DNA of 63,862 bases from Desulfatitalea sp. BRH_c12 (GCA_000961655.1 LADR01000028.1:1-63862); one strand, 5' to 3'. Counted from the first letter of the stretch, positions 26,501 to 36,288 are shown. Numbers and translations: made by a program. Notes: generated by a model not told the origin, from the sequence alone.

Positions 26501-27388
26501 ATGGACGCATCCTTTTTCTTTACACAGTTTGTCAGTGGATTGACCATGGCCACCTTGCTGTTTCTGGTGGCCAGCGGACTGACGCTCATCTTCGGTGTGG
26601 GCAATGTTTTCAACTTCGCTCACGGCTCATTTTACATGCTCGGCGCTTATTTCGGCTACCAGTTCGTTACGGTCTGGGGCAACAACTTCTGGTTGTCCCT
26701 GGTGCTGACCGCCGTATGCGTCGGACTGGTCGGCATGGTGGTCGAAGCGGTGTTCCTGCGCCGGATTTACGGCCGCGCCAACGAAGGCGGCTTTCAGATT
26801 CTGCTGACCTATTCATTCATCCTGATCATCGACGACCTGGTCAAATTGATCTGGGGAACCGAGTACAAATCCCTGCCTCGGCCGCAAGGCTTCCAAGGGG
26901 CGTTTCAGGCTGGGGACATCTATTTTCCCGCTTACAACCTGCTGATCATCGCGATCGGATTGTTCGTGGTAGTGGCGGCATGGTGGATTCTTTCCCGAAC
27001 GCGGGCGGGCCGTGTGGCCCGTGCGGCGGCCACCGACCGTGAAATCGTAGGCGTTCTGGGGGTCAACGTTCCTCGTACCATGACCCTGGTCTTTGGCATC
27101 GCCACGGCCCTGGGCGGCATGGCAGGCGCCCTGGCCGCACCGTTGCGCACCGTTACGCCGGGGGCCGGCATCGAAGTCATCATAGACTCCCTGATCGTCG
27201 TGGTTCTGGGCGGCATGGGCAATTTCTGGGGTGCCTGGTTCGGCGCTATCCTGATCGGCGAAGTCAATGCCTTTGCCGTGGCGTTTGTACCCAAATGGGC
27301 GACCCTTTTCAGTTTTCTGGTCATGGTGATTGTGCTGGTTTTCAAGCCGGAGGGGCTTTTCGCCACCCGCAAGATAAGGAAGTTATGA
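26501..27388 (+). CDS. livH: ABC transporter permease, LivH type
   Basis: Membrane subunit of 295 aa with about eight hydrophobic helices. SGLTLIFGVGNVFNFAHGSF near residue 22 and GAYFGYQ are LivH hallmarks, and TDREIVGVLGVNVPRTM around residue 180 is the cytoplasmic loop that contacts the ATPases. The C-terminal GGMGNFWGAWFGAILIGE block is also conserved. Its TGA stop overlaps the ATG of the next permease gene. Confidence 0.93.
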   Translation: MDASFFFTQFVSGLTMATLLFLVASGLTLIFGVGNVFNFAHGSFYMLGAYFGYQFVTVWGNNFWLSLVLTAVCVGLVGMVVEAVFLRRIYGRANEGGFQILLTYSFILIIDDLVKLIWGTEYKSLPRPQGFQGAFQAGDIYFPAYNLLIIAIGLFVVVAAWWILSRTRAGRVARAAATDREIVGVLGVNVPRTMTLVFGIATALGGMAGALAAPLRTVTPGAGIEVIIDSLIVVVLGGMGNFWGAWFGAILIGEVNAFAVAFVPKWATLFSFLVMVIVLVFKPEGLFATRKIRKL

Positions 27389-28347
27389 CCAAAGAAACCG
27401 CAATGAATTTTAAGGCGGCGACCCTGTGGGGGATGATCGTTGTGCTCTTTGCGCTGGTGCCCGTGCTGGCGTCCTCGCCCTACCAGATCAACCTGGCCAG
27501 CCATGTTTTGATCTGGAGCCTGTTCGCCGTCTCCTTCAACATGCTGTGGGGCGTCACGGGCATGCTCTCCCTGGGCCAAGCCCTCTTTTACGGCCTGGGG
27601 GCCTACAGTGTAGGGCTCCTGGTCAATTATCTGGGCAGCGCCTGGTACTTGCCGGGCATCGGCATCGGTCTGCTGGCCGCGGCCCTGCTCGCATTCTTTC
27701 TGGGATTGCTGGTAATTCGCGTCGGTGGGGTCTATTTCACGATGCTGACCCTGGCTTTCGGCCAACTGGCCTGGCAGATCACGTTCAAGTGGTATGATTT
27801 CACCGGTGGCGACGACGGCATTCAGGGTATCATGCCGCCGGGGCTCCTGGGCAACAAAACCGCCTACTATTACTTTTTGCTGGTTCTCGTGCTCGTTTCC
27901 ATCTGGATTCTCAAGCGCATGGCCTACAGCCCGTTTGGACTTATTCTGCGTTGCGTGCAACAAAACCCCGACCGCGTGCGCTTTCTGGGGCGCCGGGTCA
28001 GGCGCAACCAGCTGCGCATCTATATCATCTCCTCCTTCTTCAGCGCCCTGGCAGGCAGCCTGATGGTGGGCGTGGACAGTTCCATTCACACCGACATGTT
28101 GTACTGGACCACCTCCGGCGAGGTGATCCTGATGTCCGTACTCGGAGGCATCAATCAATTCTTCGGTCCTTTTGTCGGTGCGGTGGCCATCATCCTGATC
28201 GAAGATTACGTTGGGGCCTACACGGAGTACTGGTCGCTGATCATCGGCACGATCATGCTGGTGATGGTCCTGGGTTTTCCAAAGGGGCTGGTCGGCGAGG
28301 CCAGACGGCTCATCATGCGCTTCGGCAGAACCGAAACGGGGAGGTGA
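27385..28347 (+). CDS. livM: ABC transporter permease, LivM type
   Basis: Second membrane subunit, 320 aa. SFNMLWGVTGMLSLGQALFY is the LivM form of the conserved entry motif; RVGGVYFTMLTLAFGQLAW and FTGGDDGIQGI follow, then the GGINQFFGPFVGAVAIILIE block. The ATG at 27385 overlaps the livH stop by four bases, which fixes the start and shows coupling. Confidence 0.93.
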   Translation: MTKETAMNFKAATLWGMIVVLFALVPVLASSPYQINLASHVLIWSLFAVSFNMLWGVTGMLSLGQALFYGLGAYSVGLLVNYLGSAWYLPGIGIGLLAAALLAFFLGLLVIRVGGVYFTMLTLAFGQLAWQITFKWYDFTGGDDGIQGIMPPGLLGNKTAYYYFLLVLVLVSIWILKRMAYSPFGLILRCVQQNPDRVRFLGRRVRRNQLRIYIISSFFSALAGSLMVGVDSSIHTDMLYWTTSGEVILMSVLGGINQFFGPFVGAVAIILIEDYVGAYTEYWSLIIGTIMLVMVLGFPKGLVGEARRLIMRFGRTETGR

Positions 28348-28349
28348 AA

Positions 28350-29102
28350 ATGGCGCCGATTCTCGAACTTAAAGCGGTCGACAAATCCTTCGGCGGGCTG
28401 CACGTCACCTCCAAGGTCAGTTTCGCGGTGATGCCAGGAGAAATTTCGGCCATCATCGGTCCTAACGGCGCGGGCAAAACCACGTTGTTCAATCAAATTA
28501 CGGGACATCTGCGCTCCGACGCGGGCGCCATTTTTTTCAAGGAAGAAAACATCGTCGGGCGGTCACCCCAGCAGATCGTCGCCCGGGGCATGGGCCGCGC
28601 CTTCCAGATCGCGTCCATTTTCCCGGATGAGACGGTACTGGACAACATCCGCGCGGCCTGTTTGTCCAGACTGGGGCAGACGCGTAAATTCTGGCGATCC
28701 GTGGTGACCTTCAGGCAGGCCACCGAAGACGCCCACGCCATTCTCGACAGTCTCGGACTCGACAGTCAGGCCGACCGGCTGGCTTTCGAACTGGCGCACG
28801 GGGATCAGAAGCTGCTCGACATCGGCATCGCCCTGGCGCTCAAACCCGCGCTGCTGCTGTTGGACGAACCGACCGCGGGCATGTCGCCGGACGAACGACA
28901 GCATACCCGGGCATTGATCAAAAAACTCTGGAAGGCGTTCGACCTCACGCTAGTGTTCATCGAACATGACATGGATATGGTCTTCGGCATTGCCCAAGTT
29001 GTGCGGGTGCTCCAGCAAGGGGCCTTGCTGGCCGAAGGGACGCCCGAAGAGATACGCGCCAACAAGCAGGTGATTACCGCCTACCTGGGAGAAGATTTCT
29101 GA
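28350..29102 (+). CDS. livG: ABC transporter ATPase, LivG type
   Basis: A 250-aa nucleotide-binding subunit. Walker A is GPNGAGKTT near residue 38; RAFQIASIFPDETVLDN is the Q-loop region. The signature motif is LAHGDQK in place of the usual LSGGQ, as in most LivG proteins. Walker B is LLLLDEPTAGM and the switch histidine lies in FIEHDMDMVF. GAGGTG precedes the ATG. The last base of its stop is the first base region of livF (TGATG overlap). Confidence 0.93.
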   Translation: MAPILELKAVDKSFGGLHVTSKVSFAVMPGEISAIIGPNGAGKTTLFNQITGHLRSDAGAIFFKEENIVGRSPQQIVARGMGRAFQIASIFPDETVLDNIRAACLSRLGQTRKFWRSVVTFRQATEDAHAILDSLGLDSQADRLAFELAHGDQKLLDIGIALALKPALLLLDEPTAGMSPDERQHTRALIKKLWKAFDLTLVFIEHDMDMVFGIAQVVRVLQQGALLAEGTPEEIRANKQVITAYLGEDF

Positions 29103-29806
29103 TGGAGAGCATTCTCAAAGCGATCGATTTGAACACTTTCTACGACCGCAGCCATATTCTATTCAACGTTACCCTCGAGGTGGCTCCCGGCGAAACCGTT
29201 TGTTTGATGGGGCGCAATGGGGTCGGTAAAACCACCACTTTTCGTTCGCTGATGGGTCTGACACCACCCAAAACCGGCACTGTCGTCTTCAAAGGCAAAG
29301 ATTGCAGCGGCTGGGCCTCCTACCGCATGGCGCGCATGGGATTGGGCTTCGTTCCGGAGGATCGCAGGATTTTAGGCCCGTTCACGGTACGCGAAAACCT
29401 GGAACTCGGGCGCATACCGGGTCGCAGCGGACGCTGGGACATAGATGCGGTGTTCAAGCAGTTCCCGCTTCTGGCCGATATGCCGGAACGCATGGGCGGG
29501 ACGCTTTCGGGGGGCGAGCAGCAAATGCTCACAATCGCCCGCGCACTCATGGGCAATCCGGATGTCCTGATGCTCGATGAGCCTTCCGAGGGGTTGTCAC
29601 CCGTGATCGTCGGCGAACTCAAGCGCCTGATCCAGGATCTGAAGGCCGCCGATACGACCATCTTGCTCTCCGAGCAAAACCTGAAGTTCGCACTGGCCGT
29701 ATCGGATCGTGTGGTCGTGCTCGACAAAGGCCATGTAGTTTACGGCGGCAGCGTTGCGCAATTCCAAAAAGAAGAAAAGATCCACAAAAAATACCTGGCC
29801 GTATAA
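29102..29806 (+). CDS. livF: ABC transporter ATPase, LivF type
   Basis: Second nucleotide-binding subunit, 234 aa. Walker A GRNGVGKTT, Q-loop region LGFVPEDRRIL, signature LSGGEQQML, Walker B DVLMLDEPSEGL, and SEQNLKFALAVSDR replacing the switch region as in LivF. It completes the five-part importer. Overlaps livG by one base and is followed by the alcohol dehydrogenase gene after 44 bp, so the operon continues. Confidence 0.93.
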   Translation: MESILKAIDLNTFYDRSHILFNVTLEVAPGETVCLMGRNGVGKTTTFRSLMGLTPPKTGTVVFKGKDCSGWASYRMARMGLGFVPEDRRILGPFTVRENLELGRIPGRSGRWDIDAVFKQFPLLADMPERMGGTLSGGEQQMLTIARALMGNPDVLMLDEPSEGLSPVIVGELKRLIQDLKAADTTILLSEQNLKFALAVSDRVVVLDKGHVVYGGSVAQFQKEEKIHKKYLAV

Positions 29807-29850
29807 CGAAGCGCTTGCACGGTCGGTCCATTTAAAGAAAGGATACCCGC

Positions 29851-31008
29851 ATGAACCCGATCAACCTGTTTCAAACCACCTCCCGTATTGTCATGGGCGC
29901 CGGATGCCTTGGACAGATCCGGGATGAAATAAAGCGACTGGGCTGCGATACAGCCATCATTGTCACCGATCCAGGTGTTGTCGCCGCCGGCATCGCCGAA
30001 CGTCTCGAACGAATCCTCGGCGAGGGCGGTCTGTGCTTCACTCGTTTTGACAAAGTGTCTCCCGATCCGAATCTGGAAACCGCCTTGGAGGCGGTCGCCG
30101 CTGTGCGATCGTCCGGAGCGCGAGTCGTGATCGGGCTGGGCGGCGGATCGGCCATTGACATCGCCAAAATTGCAGCGCTGCTGGCAGAAAACGATGGCCA
30201 ATTGGGAGATTACTTTGGCATCGACTTGGTTCCCCGGCCAGGACGCAAGACCATCATCGTGCCGACCACTGCGGGTACCGGCAGTGAAGTGACCCCGATC
30301 GTGATTCTCTCCGATGAGGCCGAAAAACTCAAAAAAGGCGTGGTCAGTCCCTATCTCTTTCCATCGGTCGCGCTGCTCGATCCGGAACTCACCATAGGGC
30401 TGCCGCCCCATGTCACGGCCGCCACCGGCATGGACGCGCTGATCCACGGGATCGAAGCATTTACTTCCAAAAACGCCTATGCGATAACGGACATGCTCGC
30501 GCGCCGGGCCATCGTGCTGATCGCAGGCAATATCCGCACCGCATTTGCCAACGGGGCGGATATAGAGGCCCGCACGCGCATGCTCGAAGGAAGCCTGCTT
30601 GCGGGCATGGCATTCGCAAATGCGGGTGTAACTGCCGTGCATGCGTTCGCCTATCCGATCGGCGCGGAGTTTCATATCCCCCACGGAGTGGCCAACAGCA
30701 TCATGCTGGCCCCTGTGATGGAGTTCAACATGCTCGGCAACTTGAAAAAGTTTGCCGAAATGGCCGATTTGCTCGGCGAAAATACCGCGGGCCTGAGCGA
30801 GCGCGCCATGGCCCTGGCTACGGTGCAGGCATTGCGAACCTTGTCGGCGGATCTGCAGATACCGAACCATTTGAGTCAATTCGGCATCAAGTCGTCGGAC
30901 ATTCCGATGCTGGCCCAGGGCGTTATGAAGGTAACACGGCTGCTGGCCAACAACCCGCGGGTGATGACGCAAAAGGATGCGGAAAATATCTACTTGAGCG
31001 TCCTTTGA
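29851..31008 (+). CDS. iron-containing (group III) alcohol dehydrogenase
   Basis: A 385-aa NAD(P)-dependent enzyme of the Fe-ADH family. The nucleotide loop GLGGGSAIDIAK is near residue 95 and TTAGTGSEVTP near 138. The metal ligands are the aspartate and histidines in GMDALIHGIEAF, VTAVHAFAYPIG and IPHGVANSI. AAAGGAT precedes the ATG. The position between an importer and an aldehyde oxidoreductase suggests that it turns an imported alcohol into an aldehyde. Butanol-, propanediol- or 4-hydroxybutyrate-type substrates are all possible. Confidence 0.92.
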   Translation: MNPINLFQTTSRIVMGAGCLGQIRDEIKRLGCDTAIIVTDPGVVAAGIAERLERILGEGGLCFTRFDKVSPDPNLETALEAVAAVRSSGARVVIGLGGGSAIDIAKIAALLAENDGQLGDYFGIDLVPRPGRKTIIVPTTAGTGSEVTPIVILSDEAEKLKKGVVSPYLFPSVALLDPELTIGLPPHVTAATGMDALIHGIEAFTSKNAYAITDMLARRAIVLIAGNIRTAFANGADIEARTRMLEGSLLAGMAFANAGVTAVHAFAYPIGAEFHIPHGVANSIMLAPVMEFNMLGNLKKFAEMADLLGENTAGLSERAMALATVQALRTLSADLQIPNHLSQFGIKSSDIPMLAQGVMKVTRLLANNPRVMTQKDAENIYLSVL

Positions 31009-31103
31009 GGCAGCCGAAAAGAACCCGCCGGAGCTTTGCTTCCGGCATTTTCCGGTCCAGGAAAAAATATCCTGGTAGTGAAAAAAACAAAGGAGAACTA
31101 CCC

Positions 31104-32873
31104 ATGTTCGGTTTCTACAACATGGTTCTGAGCGTCGATGTGACGCACAAGTCCTATGAACTGCAGATGATTTCCGATGACCTTCTCAAGCGGACCTTGG
31201 GCGGCAAAGGACTGGCCACGCACTTGCTCCTGAAGCACAACCCGCCGCGTGTCGATCCGATGAGCCCGGACAACCACATCATCTTCGCCGCCGGACCGGT
31301 GGCCGGCAGCAGCATATGGGGCTCCTGCCGCCATGGGGTCTTCACCAAATCCCCCCAGACCGGCTTTTATTCCGAATCCTATTCCGGCGGAAAAGTGGCT
31401 GAAAGCTTAGCGGCCTGCGGTTTCGATGCCATTATGATCCATGGCGCGTCCGAGGAGCCGCTGTGGCTTGAAATATGCGAACAGTCGGTTTATTTCCACT
31501 CCGCCGCCGATCTGTGGGGACTGGATACTTACACGACCGAAGACCGCGTCAAGGCCTGGGGCACTAAAAACCGACCCGAGGCCGGTGCCTGCGGGGTGGT
31601 CTGCATCGGCCCGGCCGGAGAAAACCTGGTTTCTTTTGCCGTCATTGAGAACGATTACTGGCGCAGCGCCGGAAGAACCGGCACCGGGGCGGTAATGGGC
31701 TCCAAACGGATCAAAGCCATCGCTTTTCGGGGCAAACGCAAAAGACCCTTTGCCGATGAAGACCTGCTCAGGGAATTTTCGAAAAAGCTGGCGACCGAAG
31801 CAAGGACCAACCCTGGCGTGATCGCTTACAAGACCAAAGGCACACCCATGCTGGTGGACATTATGAACAATGCCGGTGGATTTCCGACGCGCTACTGGCA
31901 GAAGGGACGCTTCGAAGGCGCATCCAGGATTAACGCCGACGCGCTGCATGCGCATTGCGAGGTCAAACCGCATGCCTGTCTGAAGTGCCTGATGGCCTGC
32001 GGGCGGTTGTCGACCGTCAAAGAGGGCCGCCATAAGGGTTTGCAGGTGGAGGGCCCGGAGTATGAGACGATCTATGCATTTGGCGGGTTGTGCGAGATCG
32101 ACAGAATCGAGGAAATTCTTTATTTGAACGATATCTGCGACCGCCTGGGGATGGACACTATCAGCGCCGGCAATCTGGCCGGCCTGACCATAGAAGCCGC
32201 CCGCCAGGCGCGCATCGATTATCCTATCGATTACGGCGATGTGGATGCGATTGCCGGCCTGCTCGCAGACATTGCCGCGCGGCGAGGCGTGGGCGACATA
32301 CTGGCCAGGGGCATCCGGGCGGCCGCGGATGCCTGGGGCATGGCGGACCAGGCCATTCATGTCAAAGGCCTGGAGCCGGCCGGATACGATCCACGCGTGC
32401 TCAAAGGGATGGGGCTGGCCTATGGCACGTCGGACCGCGGGGCCTGCCATCTGCGGGCCACTTTTTACAAACCGGAACTGGCCGGCATGGTGGATTCGGA
32501 GGTTATCGAGGGCAAAGCGGCGGTGTTCACCGAGTGGGAAGACCGACTCACCCTTTTTGACACGCTGATTTTATGCCGGTTCTACCGGGACCTGTATCAG
32601 TGGGAGCAACTGTCCGTCATGATCAAGGGCATTACCGGACTTACGTGCGACCGCCAAGCGATGCGCGCCATTGCCACGGCCGTATCGGACGACACCCGGC
32701 GGTTCAACATTCGTGAAGGACTGACACCGGCTGACGATCATTTGCCTTCACGATTTTACAGGGAAATACTTCCGGAGAACGGCAAAGGGATCACCGAAGC
32801 GCAGATGGCACAAATGCTGGCCGAGTACTACCGCGCACGCGGCTGGAACGACAACGGCGAACCGCAAAACTGA
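31104..32873 (+). CDS. aor: aldehyde:ferredoxin oxidoreductase (tungsten-pterin type)
   Basis: A 589-aa enzyme of the AOR family that oxidises aldehydes to carboxylic acids and reduces ferredoxin. The N-terminal domain has GGKGLATHLLLKH, GPVAGSSIWGSCRHGVFTKS and GFYSESYSGGKVAE, which bind the bis-pterin tungsten cofactor. The 4Fe-4S ligands are HACLKCLMACGR near residue 295 and a later cysteine in DTLILCRFY. AAAGGAGAAC precedes the ATG at 31104; an upstream extension is rejected. It is the last gene of the sigma-54 operon. It could also run in reverse, reducing acids, but the importer context favours oxidation. Confidence 0.93.
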   Translation: MFGFYNMVLSVDVTHKSYELQMISDDLLKRTLGGKGLATHLLLKHNPPRVDPMSPDNHIIFAAGPVAGSSIWGSCRHGVFTKSPQTGFYSESYSGGKVAESLAACGFDAIMIHGASEEPLWLEICEQSVYFHSAADLWGLDTYTTEDRVKAWGTKNRPEAGACGVVCIGPAGENLVSFAVIENDYWRSAGRTGTGAVMGSKRIKAIAFRGKRKRPFADEDLLREFSKKLATEARTNPGVIAYKTKGTPMLVDIMNNAGGFPTRYWQKGRFEGASRINADALHAHCEVKPHACLKCLMACGRLSTVKEGRHKGLQVEGPEYETIYAFGGLCEIDRIEEILYLNDICDRLGMDTISAGNLAGLTIEAARQARIDYPIDYGDVDAIAGLLADIAARRGVGDILARGIRAAADAWGMADQAIHVKGLEPAGYDPRVLKGMGLAYGTSDRGACHLRATFYKPELAGMVDSEVIEGKAAVFTEWEDRLTLFDTLILCRFYRDLYQWEQLSVMIKGITGLTCDRQAMRAIATAVSDDTRRFNIREGLTPADDHLPSRFYREILPENGKGITEAQMAQMLAEYYRARGWNDNGEPQN

Positions 32874-32924
32874 AATGGCCTTCGACCATTTTGCAACCTG
32901 CACCCACCATGAGTTGATCATCAT

Positions 32925-32954
32925 CGCGTTCCCTCGCTCCGGCGGGGGAACGCG
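32925..32954 (+). terminator. hairpin after the aldehyde oxidoreductase gene
   Basis: CGCGTTCCC (32925-32933) and GGGAACGCG (32946-32954) form a perfect 9-bp stem with a 12-base loop. No T-run follows, but the position 50 bp after the last gene of the operon fits transcript end or protection. Confidence 0.5.
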
Positions 32955-33028
32955 CCATTCCTTCCGGCTTATATGAGTTTAGAGGTTTCAGGCCTTTATT
33001 TCACACCCGACCTGCGATACAGTAACAA

Positions 33029-33122
33029 TTCAACTTTCGGGTTCCAAACGCCGGTGAGCCGGGCGTGTTGTCCGCGCCACACGCCCGGCTCACCTCACTA
33101 TGTGCCAATCCCGAAAGTTGAG
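33029..33122. repeat. compound palindromic repeat element, copy 1
   Basis: An outer 11-bp arm pair (33031-33041 with 33110-33120, CAACTTTCGGG / CCCGAAAGTTG) encloses a perfect 15-bp inner arm pair (33053-33067 with 33080-33094, GGTGAGCCGGGCGTG). The reverse complement reappears, lacking the inner second arm, at 52624-52682. Occupies most of the 344-bp gap between the aldehyde oxidoreductase and the ABC-F gene. Confidence 0.8.
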
Positions 33123-33217
33123 GTAATAAACTTTAACGATGCTGGATCGTCGAATTGATTTTTAAAGATTCGACCCATTTAACTATAACCACTTAACGAT
33201 GAACGAATCAACGCATC

Positions 33218-35077
33218 ATGATAGCAGCAGAAAATCTTACCAAATCATATGGCGGACAGGTCCTGTTCGATGCCATCAGTTTTAAAATCAACGCGCGGGA
33301 GCGCGTCGGACTGTTGGGCCGCAACGGCCACGGCAAAACCACTCTCTTCCGAATGCTGATCGGTGAGGAAGATTTCGACAGCGGTGCGCTGTCCGTACCC
33401 AAAGGATATCGTATCGGGCACGTACAGCAGCAGATCGCTTTCACGCGGCCGACCGTTCTGGAAGAAGGCATGCTGGGGTTGCCGCCCACCAAAGCCGACC
33501 ACCACTGGGAAGTAGAAAAAATACTAGCGGGATTGGGTTTCGACCAGGATGACATGGGGCGCCACCCCAATGAATTTTCGGGCGGATTCCAGGTGCGTCT
33601 CAATCTGGCCAAAGCGTTGGTCGCCGAACCCGACTTGCTGCTGCTCGATGAGCCCACCAACTACCTGGATATCACCTCAATCCGTTGGATCGAGCGCTTT
33701 CTGGTCAGCTGGCCGCGTGAATTGATGCTGATCACCCATGACCGCAGCTTCACGGATCGCATCGTCACCCACACGCTGGGCATTCACCGTCATAAAATCC
33801 GCAAAATTGCCGGTAACACCGAGAAGTACTACTCGCAGATCGCCCAGGATGAGGAGATTTTCGAAAAGACCCGCTTAAATGACGAGCGGCGCACCAAGGA
33901 GATCGAACAGTTCATTACGCGTTTTCGCGCCAAGGCCCGCCTGGCCGGGATGGTCCAGTCCCGCGTCAAGGCGCTGGCGAAAATGGAAAAAAAAGACAAA
34001 CTGAACAAACTGCGCGACCTGGAATTCAGCTTCCGCGACCTGCCCTTCCGCGGCAAGCAGCTACTCGGCGTGCGCGAATTGACGTTTGGTTATCCTGCCC
34101 AGGCGCCTCTGTTCGAAAATCTGGACTTCTCCCTGAATGCCGGAGACCGCCTGTGCGTGGTCGGCCCCAACGGGAAAGGCAAAACCACGCTGCTGCAGTT
34201 GCTCGCCGGCAACCTGAAGGCCAGCGGCGGCACGATCACGTATCATCCAGGCGTGGTCAGCGGGTTCTACGAACAGACCAATATCCAGACCCTCAATCCC
34301 TATAACACGGTCGAAGAAGAAGTACAGCGCAGCCATCCGGATGTGGATCGCCAGTTGGCACGTAACATCTGCGGATCCATGCTCTTTGAAGGCGACATGG
34401 CCCTGAAGAAGATCGAGGTTCTTTCGGGCGGCGAAAAGGCTCGCGTGATGCTGGGCAAGCTGCTGGTCAAGCCGATCAATCTGCTGCTGCTCGATGAACC
34501 GAGCAACCATTTGGACATGGCGTCCTGCGACGCACTGCTGGCTGCCATCGACAACTTCGACGGCGCGGTGATCATGGTCACCCATAACGAGATGTTCCTG
34601 CATGCACTGGCGCAGCGCCTGGTGGTCTTTCACCGCAACAACGTGACCGTATTCGAGGGCACCTACCAGGACTTTCTGGACAAGGGCGGATGGGGCGACG
34701 ACCCCGGCGTTCAGACGACCAGCGTGGTGCTGGACGCAGCTCTCTCGGAAGAGACCAAACGCTCTAAAAAAGAAATGCGGCGCCTGCGCTCGGCCATTAC
34801 CAGCGAACACGCCAAAGCCCGCAAACCGGTTGAGACGGCCATTGCCGAAACGGAAAAATGCATCGAGACGGAAGAACGCCGTCTTCGGCAGTTCAACGAA
34901 GAACTGGTGGCGGCATCTCAGGCAAAAGAAGGCAGCCGCATCGCGCAGCTGTCGCAATCGATACATCAAAGCCAAACGGTGATCGATGAAAAATTCGCCG
35001 ATTTAGAAGATCTTTATACCCGCAAGGAAAGTCTGGATGCGGATCTTGAAAGTAAATTGGCTGAATTGGGGGAGTAA
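33218..35077 (+). CDS. ABC-F family ATPase
   Basis: A soluble protein of 619 aa with two ATP-binding cassettes and no membrane part. First Walker A is GRNGHGKTT near residue 34 and the second is GPNGKGKTT near 315. Signatures are FSGGFQ and LSGGEK, and Walker B boxes LLLLDEPTNYLD and LLLLDEPSNHLD. A charged linker of about 80 residues separates the cassettes, and the last ~100 residues form a coiled coil with repeated acidic/basic heptads, as in the Uup/YheS types. ABC-F proteins act on the ribosome; resistance, stalling relief or branched-DNA roles cannot be told apart here. Confidence 0.92.
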   Translation: MIAAENLTKSYGGQVLFDAISFKINARERVGLLGRNGHGKTTLFRMLIGEEDFDSGALSVPKGYRIGHVQQQIAFTRPTVLEEGMLGLPPTKADHHWEVEKILAGLGFDQDDMGRHPNEFSGGFQVRLNLAKALVAEPDLLLLDEPTNYLDITSIRWIERFLVSWPRELMLITHDRSFTDRIVTHTLGIHRHKIRKIAGNTEKYYSQIAQDEEIFEKTRLNDERRTKEIEQFITRFRAKARLAGMVQSRVKALAKMEKKDKLNKLRDLEFSFRDLPFRGKQLLGVRELTFGYPAQAPLFENLDFSLNAGDRLCVVGPNGKGKTTLLQLLAGNLKASGGTITYHPGVVSGFYEQTNIQTLNPYNTVEEEVQRSHPDVDRQLARNICGSMLFEGDMALKKIEVLSGGEKARVMLGKLLVKPINLLLLDEPSNHLDMASCDALLAAIDNFDGAVIMVTHNEMFLHALAQRLVVFHRNNVTVFEGTYQDFLDKGGWGDDPGVQTTSVVLDAALSEETKRSKKEMRRLRSAITSEHAKARKPVETAIAETEKCIETEERRLRQFNEELVAASQAKEGSRIAQLSQSIHQSQTVIDEKFADLEDLYTRKESLDADLESKLAELGE

Positions 35078-35118
35078 AGCCGTCTGCGCCGGAATCGCCG
35101 TTCTATAAGGGCGGGCTT

Positions 35119-35997
35119 TTAGTGGTACTTATTCTTCAACGCCGCCAACTGCGTCAGATAACGCTGCCGGTAGAGCAAGCCTTTTTGGTTGTTAATGTCG
35201 TAGAATAAATAATCGAGGTGCGGTCGTATATCGATGCCCAGAGAGTTGAGGTTGGCATCGTTGGCCATGTCCACGACCCGCAGGGCATAGTAGTTCGTCA
35301 GCATACGCACCTTGCTGTCGCGCCTGAGCAGATACCCGCGGCCGCCCATGGTGTTGAGAAAAAAGCAGGCATACTGATATAGGGATTCGAGCCGGGCGCT
35401 ATCCGGCGTTTTGCCTTTGCCCGTGCCGCAAACCGCCATCCAGTTGAATATGACGCCCATGGCCGGTTCCACGACCGGCGCTTCGTTTTTGGCTATTTCG
35501 TTGATCAGCAGAATACGCTCTTTACCCAGCACGCGGTAAAGGTGAGTGACGTTGCGGATAACGGTATACAGGTTGTCCATTTCACCCACATTGGTGGGCG
35601 GATTGGCGGCCAGCCGCTGAAAAACATCTTCAAAAAATGTCTCGGCCCGCATACTGTCATTGTAATCCTGTAAATACGCCTGGCCGTCCAGATAACGGAA
35701 GAAGGCCACTGCCTGGGTGGTGATCCTTTGGCAGTCGACGGTTTCTTCCTGTGCCAGAGGTTTATCCGAACCGAATACGTCCGCCAGATCGGTCTGGGCC
35801 GTACGCGGGCCGACCTCCTCTTTCAAACGCTGAACTTCCGTTTCGAGCCGGGCGACCCGCTCCTGCCAACCCTGCCGTTCCTGTTCGAGGGTTTGCGCCA
35901 CGGTGCGGGTATGCCACTGATTGACCAAGTAATAGCCCAGGAGCGCCAGCCCCGCGACCGCAAAAACGATGACCAAGATCTTTACGGTTTTTTCCAT
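35119..35997 (-). CDS. conserved protein of unknown function, membrane anchored with coiled coil
   Basis: A 292-aa protein I do not recognise. An N-terminal membrane helix (KILVIVFAVAGLALLGYYLV, residues 5-24) is followed by a short coiled coil (about 30-65, TLEQERQGWQERVARLE) and a helical domain of about 220 residues rich in Tyr, Leu and Asn, ending YLTQLAALKNKYH. The start at 35997 gives the anchor the right position, though its ribosome site (GGTAAG) is weak. Probably faces the periplasm. It stands alone between convergent ABC-F and a divergent aminopeptidase gene; no function is proposed. Confidence 0.7.
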   Translation of the reverse strand: MEKTVKILVIVFAVAGLALLGYYLVNQWHTRTVAQTLEQERQGWQERVARLETEVQRLKEEVGPRTAQTDLADVFGSDKPLAQEETVDCQRITTQAVAFFRYLDGQAYLQDYNDSMRAETFFEDVFQRLAANPPTNVGEMDNLYTVIRNVTHLYRVLGKERILLINEIAKNEAPVVEPAMGVIFNWMAVCGTGKGKTPDSARLESLYQYACFFLNTMGGRGYLLRRDSKVRMLTNYYALRVVDMANDANLNSLGIDIRPHLDYLFYDINNQKGLLYRQRYLTQLAALKNKYH

Positions 35998-36288
35998 ACT
36001 TACCAAACCATTTCCCGGCGACGCCAGCGCCGCCAACCATCAGGATTGAATCGGAGTTCATGCAACGCAAAGACCACGCTGGTGCGTGACCGCGCTGCGT
36101 CATAATATCCCCTGATTACACCGTAAATACCTTTTCACCATATGTCAGCCACTCCGGGTTTGCAAGGGGCGCGCGGCGTTATTATATTGCTCCACGATAA
36201 GGCCAACTTCCCGACCCTGCCTGCCTCACAAAAGAATGGATCGAAAGCGGCTGCTCTCCCTAACCCTTTGCCAAAGAAAGGATTGCGC

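Noticed and set aside
32973-33158. 61-codon open frame between aor and the ABC-F gene
   Set aside because: It is made of the palindromic repeat and has no ribosome site.
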